Virus record (IMG/VR): IMGVR_UViG_3300025483_001136
Span: 1 to 25,299 of that record
Direction: 5' to 3' (one strand)
DNA: 25,299 nucleotides
From: a virus
The notes under the pieces were generated by a model that was given only the letters and a program-made list of their open reading frames with translations, was not told where the DNA came from and did no database searches. A program made the position numbers and the translations under genes. This document shows positions 18,567-25,299 of the stretch, one piece after another. The stretch's first letter is position 1. Each line of letters starts with the position of its first letter.

Positions 18567-19529
18567 TTATTCGATACTGTCAACAGCAGCAAGTGCTTTC
18601 TGACGAAGGTCTTCAGGCAGTGGAACATAACCAAGACCATCAGACATTGCCTGTGACTTCTCACTCAACATATAACGAAGAGTTTCCTTCACACCAGTCT
18701 TAGACTCAGGGTATGCTAGGACCCATGTCAGAGAGACAATAGGATATGCGTTGGCACCAGCAGGATTAGCATCAGCACCACGAAGTTGGTCGTCCAAGAC
18801 AATCTTACTCAAACCAGCAGCAGATGTTTCAGCATTTGCTGTGACATAGTTACCTGCCTTGTTTTGTAGTGATACTTGTTGAAACTTACCACCACTCACA
18901 TAACCATAGTTTAGATACCCGATAGCACCAGGAACTTGTTTCACTTGTGCAGCAACACCAGAGTTACCTTTACCACCAACACCAGCAGGCCACTTTACTG
19001 CCTTACCTGTACCAACCGTTTCTTTCCACTCAGGAGAGAATGCCGATAGTGAGTTAGTGAAACCTTTTGTGGTGCCACTACCATCAGAACGGAATACGGG
19101 AACGATAGTTTTACTATCACATCCAAAGGTAGACCAGTTAGTAACCTTACCAAGATATACATCAGCAAGTTGTGTCTGTGTCATCTTGACTTCACAACCA
19201 GGCATATTGTAAGCAGGAACAATAGCACCACCAGTCATAGGAATGTGAACCATTGGAATGTCCTGCTTCTCATCACTTACAGCACCATCACTGGCACCAA
19301 AGGCAACAGTTTTAGCAATATACTGACGAACACCAGCACCACTACCAACTGCTTGATAGTTTACTTGATTGCCAGTTTCACCTGCCATAGTTTGAAACCA
19401 TGCTTGATACAATGGAGCAGGAAATGTTGCACCTGCTGCATCAAGTCTGAATGTAGTGCTTTCTCCCGAACCACATGCCACCATTAGAGGAGTGGCAGCA
19501 GCGATTGTTGCGAGTGCTTTGAGTTTCAT
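18567..19529 (-). CDS. pstS: Phosphate ABC transporter substrate-binding protein
   Basis: Encodes 320 residues, usual PstS length. The signal peptide ends in LMVAC with Cys19 as lipobox cysteine, so it should be a lipoprotein facing the periplasm. DAAGATFPAPLYQAWF (30-45) is the PstS N-terminal motif. AVGSGAGVRQ, ASDGAVS and RSDGSGTTKGFT carry the phosphate-contacting Ser, Asp, Arg and Thr. It delivers phosphate to the host PstCAB transporter. Phages carry it to raise phosphate uptake in poor water. A pho-box-like element replaces the -35 of its promoter and a strong terminator follows, so it forms its own phosphate-controlled unit. Confidence 0.96.
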   Translation of the reverse strand: MKLKALATIAAATPLMVACGSGESTTFRLDAAGATFPAPLYQAWFQTMAGETGNQVNYQAVGSGAGVRQYIAKTVAFGASDGAVSDEKQDIPMVHIPMTGGAIVPAYNMPGCEVKMTQTQLADVYLGKVTNWSTFGCDSKTIVPVFRSDGSGTTKGFTNSLSAFSPEWKETVGTGKAVKWPAGVGGKGNSGVAAQVKQVPGAIGYLNYGYVSGGKFQQVSLQNKAGNYVTANAETSAAGLSKIVLDDQLRGADANPAGANAYPIVSLTWVLAYPESKTGVKETLRYMLSEKSQAMSDGLGYVPLPEDLRQKALAAVDSIE

Positions 19530-19546
19530 TTTAATAAAAAAACTTT

Positions 19547-19579
19547 ATTATATAGAGATAATTAATACAATTTTAACCA
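19547..19579 (-). promoter_or_regulatory. Pho-box-like promoter of pstS
   Basis: Two 8-bp units, ATTAATAC (19561-19568) and TTTAACCA (19572-19579), read on the plus strand at 11-bp spacing. They resemble cyanobacterial pho-box repeats (PyTTAAPyPyT/A). They cover the place of the -35 relative to a consensus -10 TATAAT (19547-19552, minus strand), the normal layout of a PhoB-activated promoter. The first unit is a weak match. Confidence 0.5.
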
Positions 19580-19581
19580 TT

Positions 19582-19605
19582 AAAAAAGGACCCTCGTCAG
19601 GATCC
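19582..19605 (-). terminator. Rho-independent terminator of the beta-barrel-like gene
   Basis: Minus strand: stem GGATCC/GGGTCC (19600-19605 with 19588-19593, one G-T pair), 6-nt loop, then six T (19582-19587). It separates the gene at 19642-20013 from the pstS promoter, which begins at its foot. Confidence 0.85.
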
Positions 19606-19641
19606 CCGAATATCTATATGTTTATGTGACTATATGAACGA

Positions 19642-20013
19642 TCAGAAGGAGTACTTCAGACCTGCTTTCGTTCCGTAACCACGGTCAATGTTAGAATCAC
19701 CTGAACCGACGAAGGAGACTTCGCCATATGCACCAAGACTATCGGTCAGTGCAACACCAAGACCTGCCTTACCAGAAGGAACTGTGTCGGTTTCACCACC
19801 GTCAGGAGAGACTACAGTAGCTCCACCCTGAACATAGTATGAAGCACTCTCACCGAGTTCTCCTTCATAACCTACGTGAAGGTCAGTAGCAGTTCCGTTG
19901 TAGCTGGATCCAGTGAAACCGGAGTTAGCTTCGACGTTAACGTAGGGACCAGCGAAAGCGGCACCAGCAGATACAGACAGAGCAGCGGTTGCTGCGAATA
20001 CAGTTTTAAACAT
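19642..20013 (-). CDS. Small outer-membrane beta-barrel-like protein
   Basis: Encodes 123 residues. A clear signal peptide (MFKTVFAATAALSVSAGAAFA, 21 residues) is followed by alternating polar/aromatic strands (GPYVNVEANSGF, ATDLHVGYEGELG, SASYYVQGGATVV, KAGLGVALT, AYGEVSFVG). The last residues GLKYSF end in Phe, the beta-signal of outer-membrane proteins. About six to eight strands fit a very small barrel, or a partner in a larger one. It might alter the outer membrane of the infected cell, change permeability or block other phages; this is inference. Placed right before pstS, it may share an uptake theme. Its leader is long and structured. Confidence 0.75.
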   Translation of the reverse strand: MFKTVFAATAALSVSAGAAFAGPYVNVEANSGFTGSSYNGTATDLHVGYEGELGESASYYVQGGATVVSPDGGETDTVPSGKAGLGVALTDSLGAYGEVSFVGSGDSNIDRGYGTKAGLKYSF

Positions 20014-20229
20014 TTTTTTACCTTTAAGTATATCTCGTGGAGTTTCCCACGGATGAAAGAGAGATCGACGTTCTCTCGTTGTAATTATACCTTTTGATGT
20101 TTTATTACAAAAGGTTAAGTATTTATACTAGAAAAACTTTATAGTTTTCTGTAATAGTGAAGAGATTAATCTCTGACACTTCCCTCACACGGATGAATCT
20201 AGTATACGACAAGATGATTATCTTGTCAA
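20014..20229 (-). promoter_or_regulatory. Complex promoter/leader region of the beta-barrel gene
   Basis: Minus strand, in order: promoter TTGACA (20224-20229), 17 nt, TATACT (20201-20206), whose spacer is mostly a perfect 8-bp hairpin (20208-20227). A hairpin with AGAGAT/ATCTCT core is at 20156-20180, and a late box TATAAATA at 20120-20127. A TATAAT (20084-20089) has only a poor -35 at 15 nt. Two short leader hairpins are GAGAGA/TCTCTC and GTGG/CCAC (about 20029-20080). So both early and late transcripts may enter this gene, with a leader of up to about 180 nt. Confidence 0.55.
20120..20127 (-). promoter_or_regulatory. T4-like late promoter (TATAAATA)
   Basis: Exact TATAAATA on the minus strand, 106 nt before the beta-barrel gene's ATG. 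The distance is long for a late leader, so confidence is moderate. Confidence 0.45.
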
Positions 20230-20302
20230 CTCCTCCACCTGGACTCGAACCAGGGACAGGGTGATTAACAGTCACCTGCTCTACCAACTGAGCTATAGAG
20301 GA
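20230..20302 (-). tRNA. tRNA-Asn (anticodon GTT)
   Basis: Minus-strand cloverleaf: acceptor TCCTCTA/TGGAGGA (with one wobble), D arm GCTC...GAGC, anticodon stem GGTGA/TCACC with loop CTGTTAA (GTT), T arm CCTGG-TTCGAGT-CCAGG. Discriminator G; CCA is not encoded. It reads AAC/AAT codons, which are frequent in this Asn-rich phage. Confidence 0.96.
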
Positions 20303-20307
20303 TTGAA

Positions 20308-20381
<74 letters not shown>

Positions 20382-20393
20382 AAATAAAGTTAA

Positions 20394-20415
20394 GAAGAGA
20401 AGATGTTTTCTCTTC
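20394..20415 (-). other. Hairpin in the tRNA leader
   Basis: Perfect 8-bp stem GAAGAGAA/TTCTCTTC with a 6-nt loop, 12 nt before the 5' end of tRNA-Arg and without a T tract. It may guide processing of the tRNA precursor (inference) rather than terminate. Confidence 0.5.
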
Positions 20416-20421
20416 GTTTAT

Positions 20422-20450
20422 ATTATAGTATATTATAAATTATTAGTCAA
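20422..20450 (-). promoter_or_regulatory. Sigma70 promoter of the tRNA pair
   Basis: Minus strand: -35 TTGACT (20445-20450), 17-nt spacer, consensus -10 TATAAT (20422-20427). It overlaps the stop of the 76-aa gene and starts transcription about 35 nt before tRNA-Arg. Confidence 0.75.
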
Positions 20451-20673
20451 CCTTTTCGGTAGATTCTTCTGTTTCTTCTACATCTGTTTCTTCTACAGGT
20501 TCTGGAATTTTTACACCAGTTTGTGTTAGATATTCAATAGCACCGACAACTTTCATGAATAAATCTCTAGTACCTGCTGCATTAACTTTGAGATTTTCTA
20601 ATTCTGCTGCAAGTTTATCTCTTTGATTAATAAGACTTGCTAAGTGTGTTTGTTGTTCGTTCAGTTCAGACAT
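20443..20673 (-). CDS. Small coiled-coil protein with acidic tail
   Basis: Encodes 76 residues from ATG 20673. The frame opens at a TTG (20685) but the ATG is the natural start. The N-terminal half (MSELNEQQTHLASLINQRDK, then LAAELENLKVNAAGTRDLF) is a predicted coiled coil. The C-terminal 20 residues are Glu/Thr/Val-rich and disordered (PVEETDVEETEEST). A late promoter lies 31 nt upstream, so it is expressed late and might be a virion or assembly factor (inference). A comparable protein occurs in T4-like cyanophages as a hypothetical. Confidence 0.7.
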   Translation of the reverse strand: MSELNEQQTHLASLINQRDKLAAELENLKVNAAGTRDLFMKVVGAIEYLTQTGVKIPEPVEETDVEETEESTEKVD

Positions 20674-20703
20674 TTTGTTTTTCAATAATTGATTAACTTC
20701 GTT

Positions 20704-20711
20704 TATTTATA
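20704..20711 (-). promoter_or_regulatory. T4-like late promoter (TATAAATA)
   Basis: Exact TATAAATA on the minus strand, 30 nt before the ATG at 20673 and overlapping the end of the preceding gene. Confidence 0.65.
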
Positions 20712-20919
20712 AGTTGCCAAGAGATTCGGCAAGATATTCAAGTGAGTAAATTTGGTGATCTTTAATGTCAGGATCTAACCATTCAGCAAACTCTGATTGG
20801 ATCGCATGAGCATCTTCTACAGATCTTAGCACGTCATCAGTCTTCATGTCACAGAGAACGTGCATTCTATCAACTGCCCAATCATGGGTCACGTGTAGAG
20901 TTTCTTCCAAAGTTTCCAT
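20707..20919 (-). CDS. Hypothetical acidic helical protein
   Basis: Encodes 70 residues from ATG 20919, which has GGAAAG 6 nt upstream. The frame is open further back into the GIY-YIG gene, but that part looks non-coding. METLEETLHVTHDWAVDRMH, then EDAHAIQSEFAEWLDPDIKD and YSLEYLAESLGNL predict a soluble helical protein. No known motif. It overlaps the nuclease gene by 38 nt and is probably translated from the same message. Confidence 0.65.
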   Translation of the reverse strand: METLEETLHVTHDWAVDRMHVLCDMKTDDVLRSVEDAHAIQSEFAEWLDPDIKDHQIYSLEYLAESLGNL

Positions 20920-21331
20920 AATCTTTCCGCATGTAACGGCCGAGAATGTTACTATTATAATATGCGGGTGCTCCGTTGTCAAGTGCCTCTGATAACACAT
21001 TATTTAAAAATAACTGCTTGGTCTCTTCGAAGTTACAATCTCCTTTCTTCTCATGAAGACTTAGTATTTCTCTACTGAAGAACTCTTTGCCGTATTTTTT
21101 TATATCTTCCTTTAACTCAGGACAAGAACCATAATACTTCTTCCAATCAGATTCTTGTTTTACTTTTCTCTTTTTTCCCGGTGGGGTTCTGAACGACCAA
21201 AAATACTTTCGCCCAATGTATTGTCGTTGGTTTGACTTATTGGTAATGAGATAAACAAAACCAAAGTAGTTACTAATAGCATCAGAGTCAAAAGGTTCAT
21301 TATTATATATCCAAGAATTCTCATAACTCAT
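20882..21331 (-). CDS. GIY-YIG-like endonuclease
   Basis: Encodes 149 residues. FGFVYLITNKSNQRQYIGRK (23-42) is the GIY-YIG core in the variant form 'VY...YIG' with Arg41 as the candidate catalytic Arg. A basic FWSFRTPPGKKRKVKQESDW and YYGSCPELKEDIKKYGKEFF, with a late Glu, continue the domain. Free-standing GIY-YIG enzymes in T4-like phages are Seg-type homing endonucleases, but this compact, widespread cyanophage type may instead be a repair or host-DNA-cutting enzyme (inference). Both a late box (21354-21361) and a sigma70-like promoter (21380-21408) precede it. Confidence 0.75.
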   Translation of the reverse strand: MSYENSWIYNNEPFDSDAISNYFGFVYLITNKSNQRQYIGRKYFWSFRTPPGKKRKVKQESDWKKYYGSCPELKEDIKKYGKEFFSREILSLHEKKGDCNFEETKQLFLNNVLSEALDNGAPAYYNSNILGRYMRKDYGNFGRNSTRDP

Positions 21332-21353
21332 GATATAGTATCTTATGAGCTAT

Positions 21354-21361
21354 TATTTATC
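21354..21361 (-). promoter_or_regulatory. T4-like late promoter (GATAAATA)
   Basis: GATAAATA on the minus strand, one base from consensus, 22 nt before the nuclease ATG at 21331. Confidence 0.5.
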
Positions 21362-21379
21362 TTTAACGAGAACAAACCT

Positions 21380-21408
21380 ATTCTACATAAAAAAAGGAGA
21401 CTTGTCAA
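21380..21408 (-). promoter_or_regulatory. Sigma70 promoter overlapping a terminator
   Basis: Minus strand: consensus -35 TTGACA (21403-21408), 17-nt spacer, -10 TAGAAT (21380-21385). The -35 sits on the loop of the terminator hairpin at 21389-21414, the same design as at 14747-14781. Confidence 0.55.
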
Positions 21409-21414
21409 GCCTCC
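21389..21414 (-). terminator. Rho-independent terminator of the Lys/Ala-rich protein gene
   Basis: Minus strand: 8-bp stem GGAGGCTT/AAGTCTCC (21407-21414 with 21396-21403, one G-T pair), 3-nt loop, then a T run (21389-21395). It lies about 30 nt after the stop at 21443. Confidence 0.88.
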
Positions 21415-21442
21415 TTAGAATATTATGTGAGTTTTATATTAC

Positions 21443-22435
21443 TTATTCGTTTTTAGCACCAGACTTATGACGGACGGTTCCTTTCTCGTCTGTATAAGTT
21501 TCTCTCTCCTTATTAGGAGTTACATAACCAACACCAGGAACTACACCAGTCTTACCAGCAGCTCTCGCAGCATTTCTATCTGCTGCTCTTTGTGCTGCTC
21601 TCTTACGATTTTTATCATAAGAACTCATTGCTTCATCAACATTCTCTGACTCTACAAGTGCTTCAATCTCCTTCACAGTAAAGAGACCGGTTGCTTCAAG
21701 TTCTTCTCTTCTCATCTTAGTTTTGCTGTCCATTGCCATACGGCGTTTGAACTGCTTATCTGCTTCTGAAGAATCACCCTGATGTTGAGCACGTTGATCA
21801 TTATCATATGCATTTCTCTTTGCCTTATCAACACGCAGTTTGCGCTCAGGAGTCATTGGTTGGTAACCTTCAGTCTCCACAACCTCTTCACTCATACGAC
21901 TGACAACTTTCTGTGCCTGACGTTTAATGAATCCCTTGATACCACTCTTTGTCTTTTTCTTGGCATCTGATGCTGCTTCTCTTGCCTTTCCAGGAGCATC
22001 CTTAACTGCTTGTTTTACTTCACTTGCTTTCTTTTTCGTTGCAGTTATTTTTTTTCCAGCACTATCCTTTGCCATCTTTGTTGCAAGCATTCCAGAGATG
22101 GCTGCACTTGCGGCTTTTGATTTTACGTTTGATTTTGCCTTACCAATTGCATCACCAATCTTTCTCTGTGCCTGTCTCCTCTTTGCACCTACATCAACAC
22201 CAGATGCTCTCTTAGGAGTAGTATCATGACCAAAGGTTACCTTTGCCTCATCCATATATGAAAGAACTGCTTCCTCAAGAAGATCGAGATTGATCTCCCC
22301 CTCAATACATTCATCAATTAATTCTTCAATAAGATTATCAAAATCCTGTTCAGAAATAATGTCAACTTCTACAGTTTCAACTTCCTTTTTTTCGTAAATG
22401 CTATAGTATGCATCTACTAAACCTTTATCCGACAT
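21443..22435 (-). CDS. Lys/Ala-rich, probably virion-associated protein
   Basis: Encodes 330 residues. The N-terminal 65 residues are acidic and helical (EQDFDNLIEELIDECIEGEI). The middle (about 70-180) is an unusual Lys/Ala/Ser-rich repetitive region (for example GKAKSNVKSKAASAAISG and DAPGKAREAASDAKKKTKSG), like nucleic-acid- or histone-like tails. The end contains MTPERKLRVDKAKRNAYDND and repeated Arg/Ala (RKRAAQRAADRNAARAAG). Such proteins in T4-like cyanophages are usually virion or prohead components. I infer a structural, perhaps DNA-condensing or scaffold role. A late promoter lies 25 nt upstream and terminators flank it on both sides, so it is a separate late unit. No catalytic motif. 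Confidence 0.75.
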   Translation of the reverse strand: MSDKGLVDAYYSIYEKKEVETVEVDIISEQDFDNLIEELIDECIEGEINLDLLEEAVLSYMDEAKVTFGHDTTPKRASGVDVGAKRRQAQRKIGDAIGKAKSNVKSKAASAAISGMLATKMAKDSAGKKITATKKKASEVKQAVKDAPGKAREAASDAKKKTKSGIKGFIKRQAQKVVSRMSEEVVETEGYQPMTPERKLRVDKAKRNAYDNDQRAQHQGDSSEADKQFKRRMAMDSKTKMRREELEATGLFTVKEIEALVESENVDEAMSSYDKNRKRAAQRAADRNAARAAGKTGVVPGVGYVTPNKERETYTDEKGTVRHKSGAKNE

Positions 22436-22459
22436 TAATCTAATATAAGCATTATGTTT

Positions 22460-22467
22460 TATTTATA
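22460..22467 (-). promoter_or_regulatory. T4-like late promoter (TATAAATA)
   Basis: Exact TATAAATA on the minus strand, 24 nt before the ATG at 22435, and only a few bases after the terminator of the nrd operon (its T tract leads into the box). Confidence 0.7.
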
Positions 22468-22497
22468 AAAAAAGAGGGGTACCGGTACCCCTCTTTT
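22466..22497 (-). terminator. Palindromic terminator after the nrd operon
   Basis: A perfect palindrome GAGGGGTACCGGTACCCCTC (22474-22493), extended by A/T pairs, forms an 8-bp-plus stem with a CCGG loop. The minus strand continues with seven T; the plus strand also has TTTT, so it could act in both directions. It begins at the stop of the small gene after nrdB. Confidence 0.92.
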
Positions 22498-22643
22498 CAA
22501 TCTTTATTATATGCACTATATGCATCATAGTCACCAAACAGATAAGAATCCTGCTCTGCGGCTTCTCTATATGATGCAAGAGAATTTATAGTTTCATTTT
22601 TTTTATCTGAAATAATTGGAGTGAGAGGTTCTATTTGATCCAT
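22497..22643 (-). CDS. Small acidic protein after nrdB
   Basis: Encodes 48 residues from ATG 22643, preceded by GGAGAG at 5 nt. A longer form from ATG 22697 (66 residues, overlapping nrdB by 38 nt) is possible, also with a GGAGGA site about 10 nt away. MDQIEPLTPIISDKKNETIN, then a Tyr/Asp-rich tail DSYLFGDYDAYSAYNKD predicts a short, partly disordered protein. It ends directly at the palindromic terminator, so it is the last gene of the nrd operon. No function recognised. Confidence 0.6.
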   Translation of the reverse strand: MDQIEPLTPIISDKKNETINSLASYREAAEQDSYLFGDYDAYSAYNKD

Positions 22644-22659
22644 CTCTCTCCAAACTTTT

Positions 22660-23844
22660 TCAAAGTGAGAATCCTGCAAAGGTATTTTCGGTGACATCTT
22701 GTTTGATTCCTCCGACGATATAAGACTCAACCTCAGTCTCCTGAGGAGCGACCTGAAGACCCTTCGACGAAATCCAATGTTCCGTCCAGGGGAGTGGGTT
22801 ATTCTTTGCGGGTATGTCATAGATTGGTTTAAGTCCGATTGCCTTCATTCTACGATTGGCAATCCATTCAACATACTGTTGCAGCAGTTTATCATTCAGA
22901 CCAATCATAGATCCATCTTTGAACAAGTATTCTGCCCAAAGTTTTTCTTGATTAACACAATTTTCAAACGTATTAATCAACCATTGCTCCTCTTCTTTGA
23001 AGATTTTTGCCATCTCAGGATCATCACCATCTCTCCACTTCTTCAGAATGTTTTGAGTGATTGCCAAGTGTTGGTTCTCATCTCTTGCAATAAGGGAGAT
23101 AATTTTTGCTGAACCTTCCATGAGTTTAAGTTCACCAAAAGCAAAACTACAAGCAAAAGAAACATAGAACCGTATTCCTTCCAGGATATTGACATTAGCA
23201 ACTGCTTTGAAGAGTTTGCGCTTGAGCTCATATCTTGAACTTTGTGCATAGTGAACTCCTTCTAATGCGTGTTGCCAATCGTTAGTACTATCATAATGAT
23301 GTGCAGCATTAATAAAGTCATTATATGCTTCAGTCACACTCATCGCACGTTCTACGATGCGTTCATCATTCAGAATATGATCAAACACATCTGAAGGATC
23401 TGGATAGATATTCTTAATAATATGTGTATAAGAACGACTGTGAATCATCTCCATGAATCCCCAGACTTCCATACATGCCTCTAGTTCGGGTAGACTGCAA
23501 TAAGGTATAAAAGCCATCCCAGGACCACGCCCTTGTACAGAATCCAGCATGATCTGGTACTTAAGATTGCTGGTAAAAATATGCTTTTGCTCAGGGCGTA
23601 ATGTCTGATAGTCCGAACGGTCTTTCTGGAGGGATACCTCTTCAGGTCTCCAGAAATAACCCAATTGCTGCGTTGTAAGTTTGTCAAAAATTGGATATTT
23701 GTAAGAATCATATCTCTGAATACCTAATGGTTTTCCAAAGAACATTGGTTGTTTTTTAGTCTCTACCTCTTCTGCATTGAACACGGTCATAGAATTGACC
23801 ACTGGATTACCCTCTTTATTCGTCTTAAATCTTACAAGACTCAC
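22660..23844 (-). CDS. nrdB: Ribonucleotide reductase class Ia, small subunit
   Basis: Encodes 394 residues from GTG 23844, which has GGAGG 7-8 nt upstream; an ATG at residue 19 lacks a site and would still keep the domain. PMFFGKPLGIQRYD and FWRPEEVSLQKDR (64-76) begin the fold. The diiron ligands are Asp101 (MLDSVQGR), Glu132 and His135 (MEMIHSRSY), then the Glu of FGELKL and Glu/His of ARDENQHLA. The radical Tyr is Tyr139. It generates the tyrosyl radical needed for NrdA to reduce ribonucleotides. It overlaps nrdA by 20 nt. The N-terminal 18 residues are an extension compared with E. coli NrdB. Confidence 0.96.
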   Translation of the reverse strand: MSLVRFKTNKEGNPVVNSMTVFNAEEVETKKQPMFFGKPLGIQRYDSYKYPIFDKLTTQQLGYFWRPEEVSLQKDRSDYQTLRPEQKHIFTSNLKYQIMLDSVQGRGPGMAFIPYCSLPELEACMEVWGFMEMIHSRSYTHIIKNIYPDPSDVFDHILNDERIVERAMSVTEAYNDFINAAHHYDSTNDWQHALEGVHYAQSSRYELKRKLFKAVANVNILEGIRFYVSFACSFAFGELKLMEGSAKIISLIARDENQHLAITQNILKKWRDGDDPEMAKIFKEEEQWLINTFENCVNQEKLWAEYLFKDGSMIGLNDKLLQQYVEWIANRRMKAIGLKPIYDIPAKNNPLPWTEHWISSKGLQVAPQETEVESYIVGGIKQDVTENTFAGFSL

Positions 23845-25299
23845 AGTCGTCCTCCTCTACGTTTTCTAATTGTGAAATTAAACTATCAAGAGACTCTGTA
23901 GATTCCTCTACTTCATCACTTTTATTATCGTATGTATTTTGATAATACGAAGTCTTCCAACCATACTTATATGTAGTTAAAAGATCTTGTGCCATTACTG
24001 ATACTGGTACCTCATTATCTGGATAATTTTCTGGATTATAACTCCAGTTACCAGAGATTGCTTGGTCAAAGAACTTTTGCATCACAGCAACGATATTAAT
24101 ATAACCCATATTGGATTTCATATCCCACAACAAGGTGTAGTTACTTTTAAGAGTATTGTACTGTGGAACAATCTGCTTAAGAGGACCTTTCTTTGACTTT
24201 TTAATGGACAGATATCCTCTAGGTGGTTCAATTCCATTTGTTGCGTTTGACACAACGGAACTGCTCTCTGATGGCATCTGAGCAGACAATGTTGAGTTCC
24301 TAACTCCGTGGGTAAGTACCCTCTGTCGAAGATCCTCCCAATCATACTGAAGCTCATTTGGTACAATCTCATCGACATCGTTCTTATATGTATCAATTGG
24401 AAGAATTCCACTACCATACTTGGTGAGATGACTATATTCACATGCACCTTTTTCTTTTGCAAGATCGACAGTTGCTTGAATGAGATAGTATTGAAATGCT
24501 TCAGTAAGGTCATGAACAATCTTCCATGCCCCCTTATCATCGTAGTGCTCTCCATTACGTGCTAAGTAATGTGCTAGTCCAATATAACCGATTCCAAGTG
24601 ATCTACGTGCCTTTGTGGCAATCTCTGCTGCGTTGATTGGGTAGTTTTGAAAATCGATGAGTTCATCAAGACTACGAACAGCAAGATCACAAAGAACTTC
24701 AAGATCTTCAAGATCCCTAATTTTACCAATATTAATAGCAGAAAGGATGCAGAGAGCAATTTCACCATTAGGGTCATCAATATGTTGAAGGGGTTTCGTT
24801 GGTAGAGTAATTTCTTGACATAAATTACTCATTTCAATTTTATCAATAAAAGAAGAGTGTGAATTGCAGTGGTCAATGTTCATGATATACAAACGACCTG
24901 TCTCTGCTCTCTCCTTCAAAATATCTAGAAAAAGTTCCTGTGCCCCGATAGTCTTTCTCGGAATAGACTCGTCTGATTCATAGCCCACATAGCAATCGTC
25001 AAATGAATCAGTACCAAAAGCATCATAGAGACCTGGTACGTCATGCGGTGAGAAGAGGCTAATCTCTCCATTCGCAATGAAACGTTCGTAGAAAAGTTTT
25101 GAAATTTGGATTGAGTAGTCAAGTTTCCTCACTCGGTTGTCTTCTGTTCCTTTATTATTCTTAAGAACAATAATGTCTTCTATTTCTTGGTGCCAGATAG
25201 GAAAGTGAACTGTAGCAGAACCACCTCTGATGCCGTTTTGTGTACAGCATCGTACAGTTGATTCAAACTTTTTAAGGAAGGGGATAACGCCTGTGTGTT
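23825..25299 (-). CDS. nrdA: Ribonucleotide reductase class Ia, large subunit, 5' end beyond right edge
   Basis: The frame is open to the right edge; I read about 490 codons of the C-terminal part. It begins at TGVIPFLKKFESTVRCC, continuing NGIRGGSATVHFPIWH and NRVRKLDYSIQI. Functional residues visible are NLCQEITLPTKP (active-site Asn, Cys and Glu), GEIALCILSA (redox Cys), MPSESSSVVSNATNGIEPPRG (substrate-binding loop region) and SYYQNT with the two radical-transfer Tyr. The C-terminal CESCKI carries the shuttle thiols, spaced closer than the CESGAC of E. coli. It reduces NDPs to dNDPs with NrdB for phage DNA synthesis. The N-terminal ATP-cone region and start lie outside this window. Confidence 0.96.
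   Translation of the reverse strand, partial: HTGVIPFLKKFESTVRCCTQNGIRGGSATVHFPIWHQEIEDIIVLKNNKGTEDNRVRKLDYSIQISKLFYERFIANGEISLFSPHDVPGLYDAFGTDSFDDCYVGYESDESIPRKTIGAQELFLDILKERAETGRLYIMNIDHCNSHSSFIDKIEMSNLCQEITLPTKPLQHIDDPNGEIALCILSAINIGKIRDLEDLEVLCDLAVRSLDELIDFQNYPINAAEIATKARRSLGIGYIGLAHYLARNGEHYDDKGAWKIVHDLTEAFQYYLIQATVDLAKEKGACEYSHLTKYGSGILPIDTYKNDVDEIVPNELQYDWEDLRQRVLTHGVRNSTLSAQMPSESSSVVSNATNGIEPPRGYLSIKKSKKGPLKQIVPQYNTLKSNYTLLWDMKSNMGYINIVAVMQKFFDQAISGNWSYNPENYPDNEVPVSVMAQDLLTTYKYGWKTSYYQNTYDNKSDEVEESTESLDSLISQLENVEEDDCESCKI

Noticed and set aside
20156-20180. Hairpin AGAGAT/ATCTCT as a terminator for the tRNAs
   Set aside because: No T tract follows; I keep it only as a leader structure.
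21927-22229. 100-codon plus-strand frame and a nested second one
   Set aside because: Antisense to the Lys/Ala-rich gene; the hydrophobic product is what the complement of Lys/Ala-rich codons gives.
24118-24555. 145-codon minus frame overlapping nrdA
   Set aside because: Shifted frame inside clear nrdA coding sequence; no domain and no start signal.

Overview
This window looks like accessory genome of a T4-like marine cyanophage (a myovirus of Prochlorococcus or Synechococcus). The evidence is the gene mix. It has class Ia ribonucleotide reductase (nrdA, nrdB), phage-type transaldolase (talC), a phosphate-binding protein (pstS) behind a pho-box-like promoter, two high-light-inducible (hli) proteins, a plant-type [2Fe-2S] ferredoxin, two tRNAs, T4-type late promoters (TATAAATA) and many tiny, tightly overlapping, AT-rich genes. 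Every gene I accept is on the minus strand, so transcription runs from high to low coordinates. The window cuts nrdA at the right edge and a staphylococcal-nuclease-like gene at the left edge.

Layout in transcription order. (1) 25299-22497: nrdA, nrdB and a small gene, ended by a perfect palindromic terminator. (2) 22467-20443: a Lys/Ala-rich, probably virion-associated protein, a GIY-YIG-like nuclease and two small proteins, each group behind a late-type promoter. (3) 20450-20230: tRNA-Arg(TCT) and tRNA-Asn(GTT) behind their own sigma70 promoter. (4) 20229-18537: a small outer-membrane beta-barrel-like protein with a long structured leader, then pstS. (5) 18530-16116: small genes, then talC and two downstream small genes. 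(6) 16135-14761: tandem consensus promoters bracketing a predicted pseudoknot RNA, three proteins including a 2OG-Fe(II) oxygenase-like one, and a second structured, GC-richer RNA-like stretch ending in a terminator. (7) 14775-6208: a surface-sugar island. It has an RmlB-like dehydratase, a GDP-mannose 3,5-epimerase, fucosyltransferase-like and other glycosyltransferases, a methyltransferase, separate heptose-phosphate adenylyltransferase and kinase genes, an HAD phosphatase, a cupin and a GT25 glycosyltransferase. Most are joined by 4-nt ATGA overlaps. (8) 6218-4072: hli, ferredoxin, a run of tiny genes including a second hli, and a Prx5-like redoxin. (9) 4072-1: a probable lysis and envelope cluster (lysozyme-like protein, HExxH metallopeptidase, holin-like membrane proteins) and the nuclease.

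How it fits together (inference). Host-takeover metabolism genes (hli, ferredoxin, talC, pstS, the sugar island, tRNAs) sit behind near-consensus host sigma70 promoters. Lysis and virion-type genes sit behind T4-like late promoters. The sugar island holds the middle steps of nucleotide-activated heptose synthesis plus GDP-L-galactose formation and transferases, which suggests remodelling of host lipopolysaccharide or decoration of the virion. The least explained elements are the two predicted pseudoknot RNAs (16033-16097 and 14761-14938), and promoters whose -35 hexamer lies inside the preceding terminator or hairpin.
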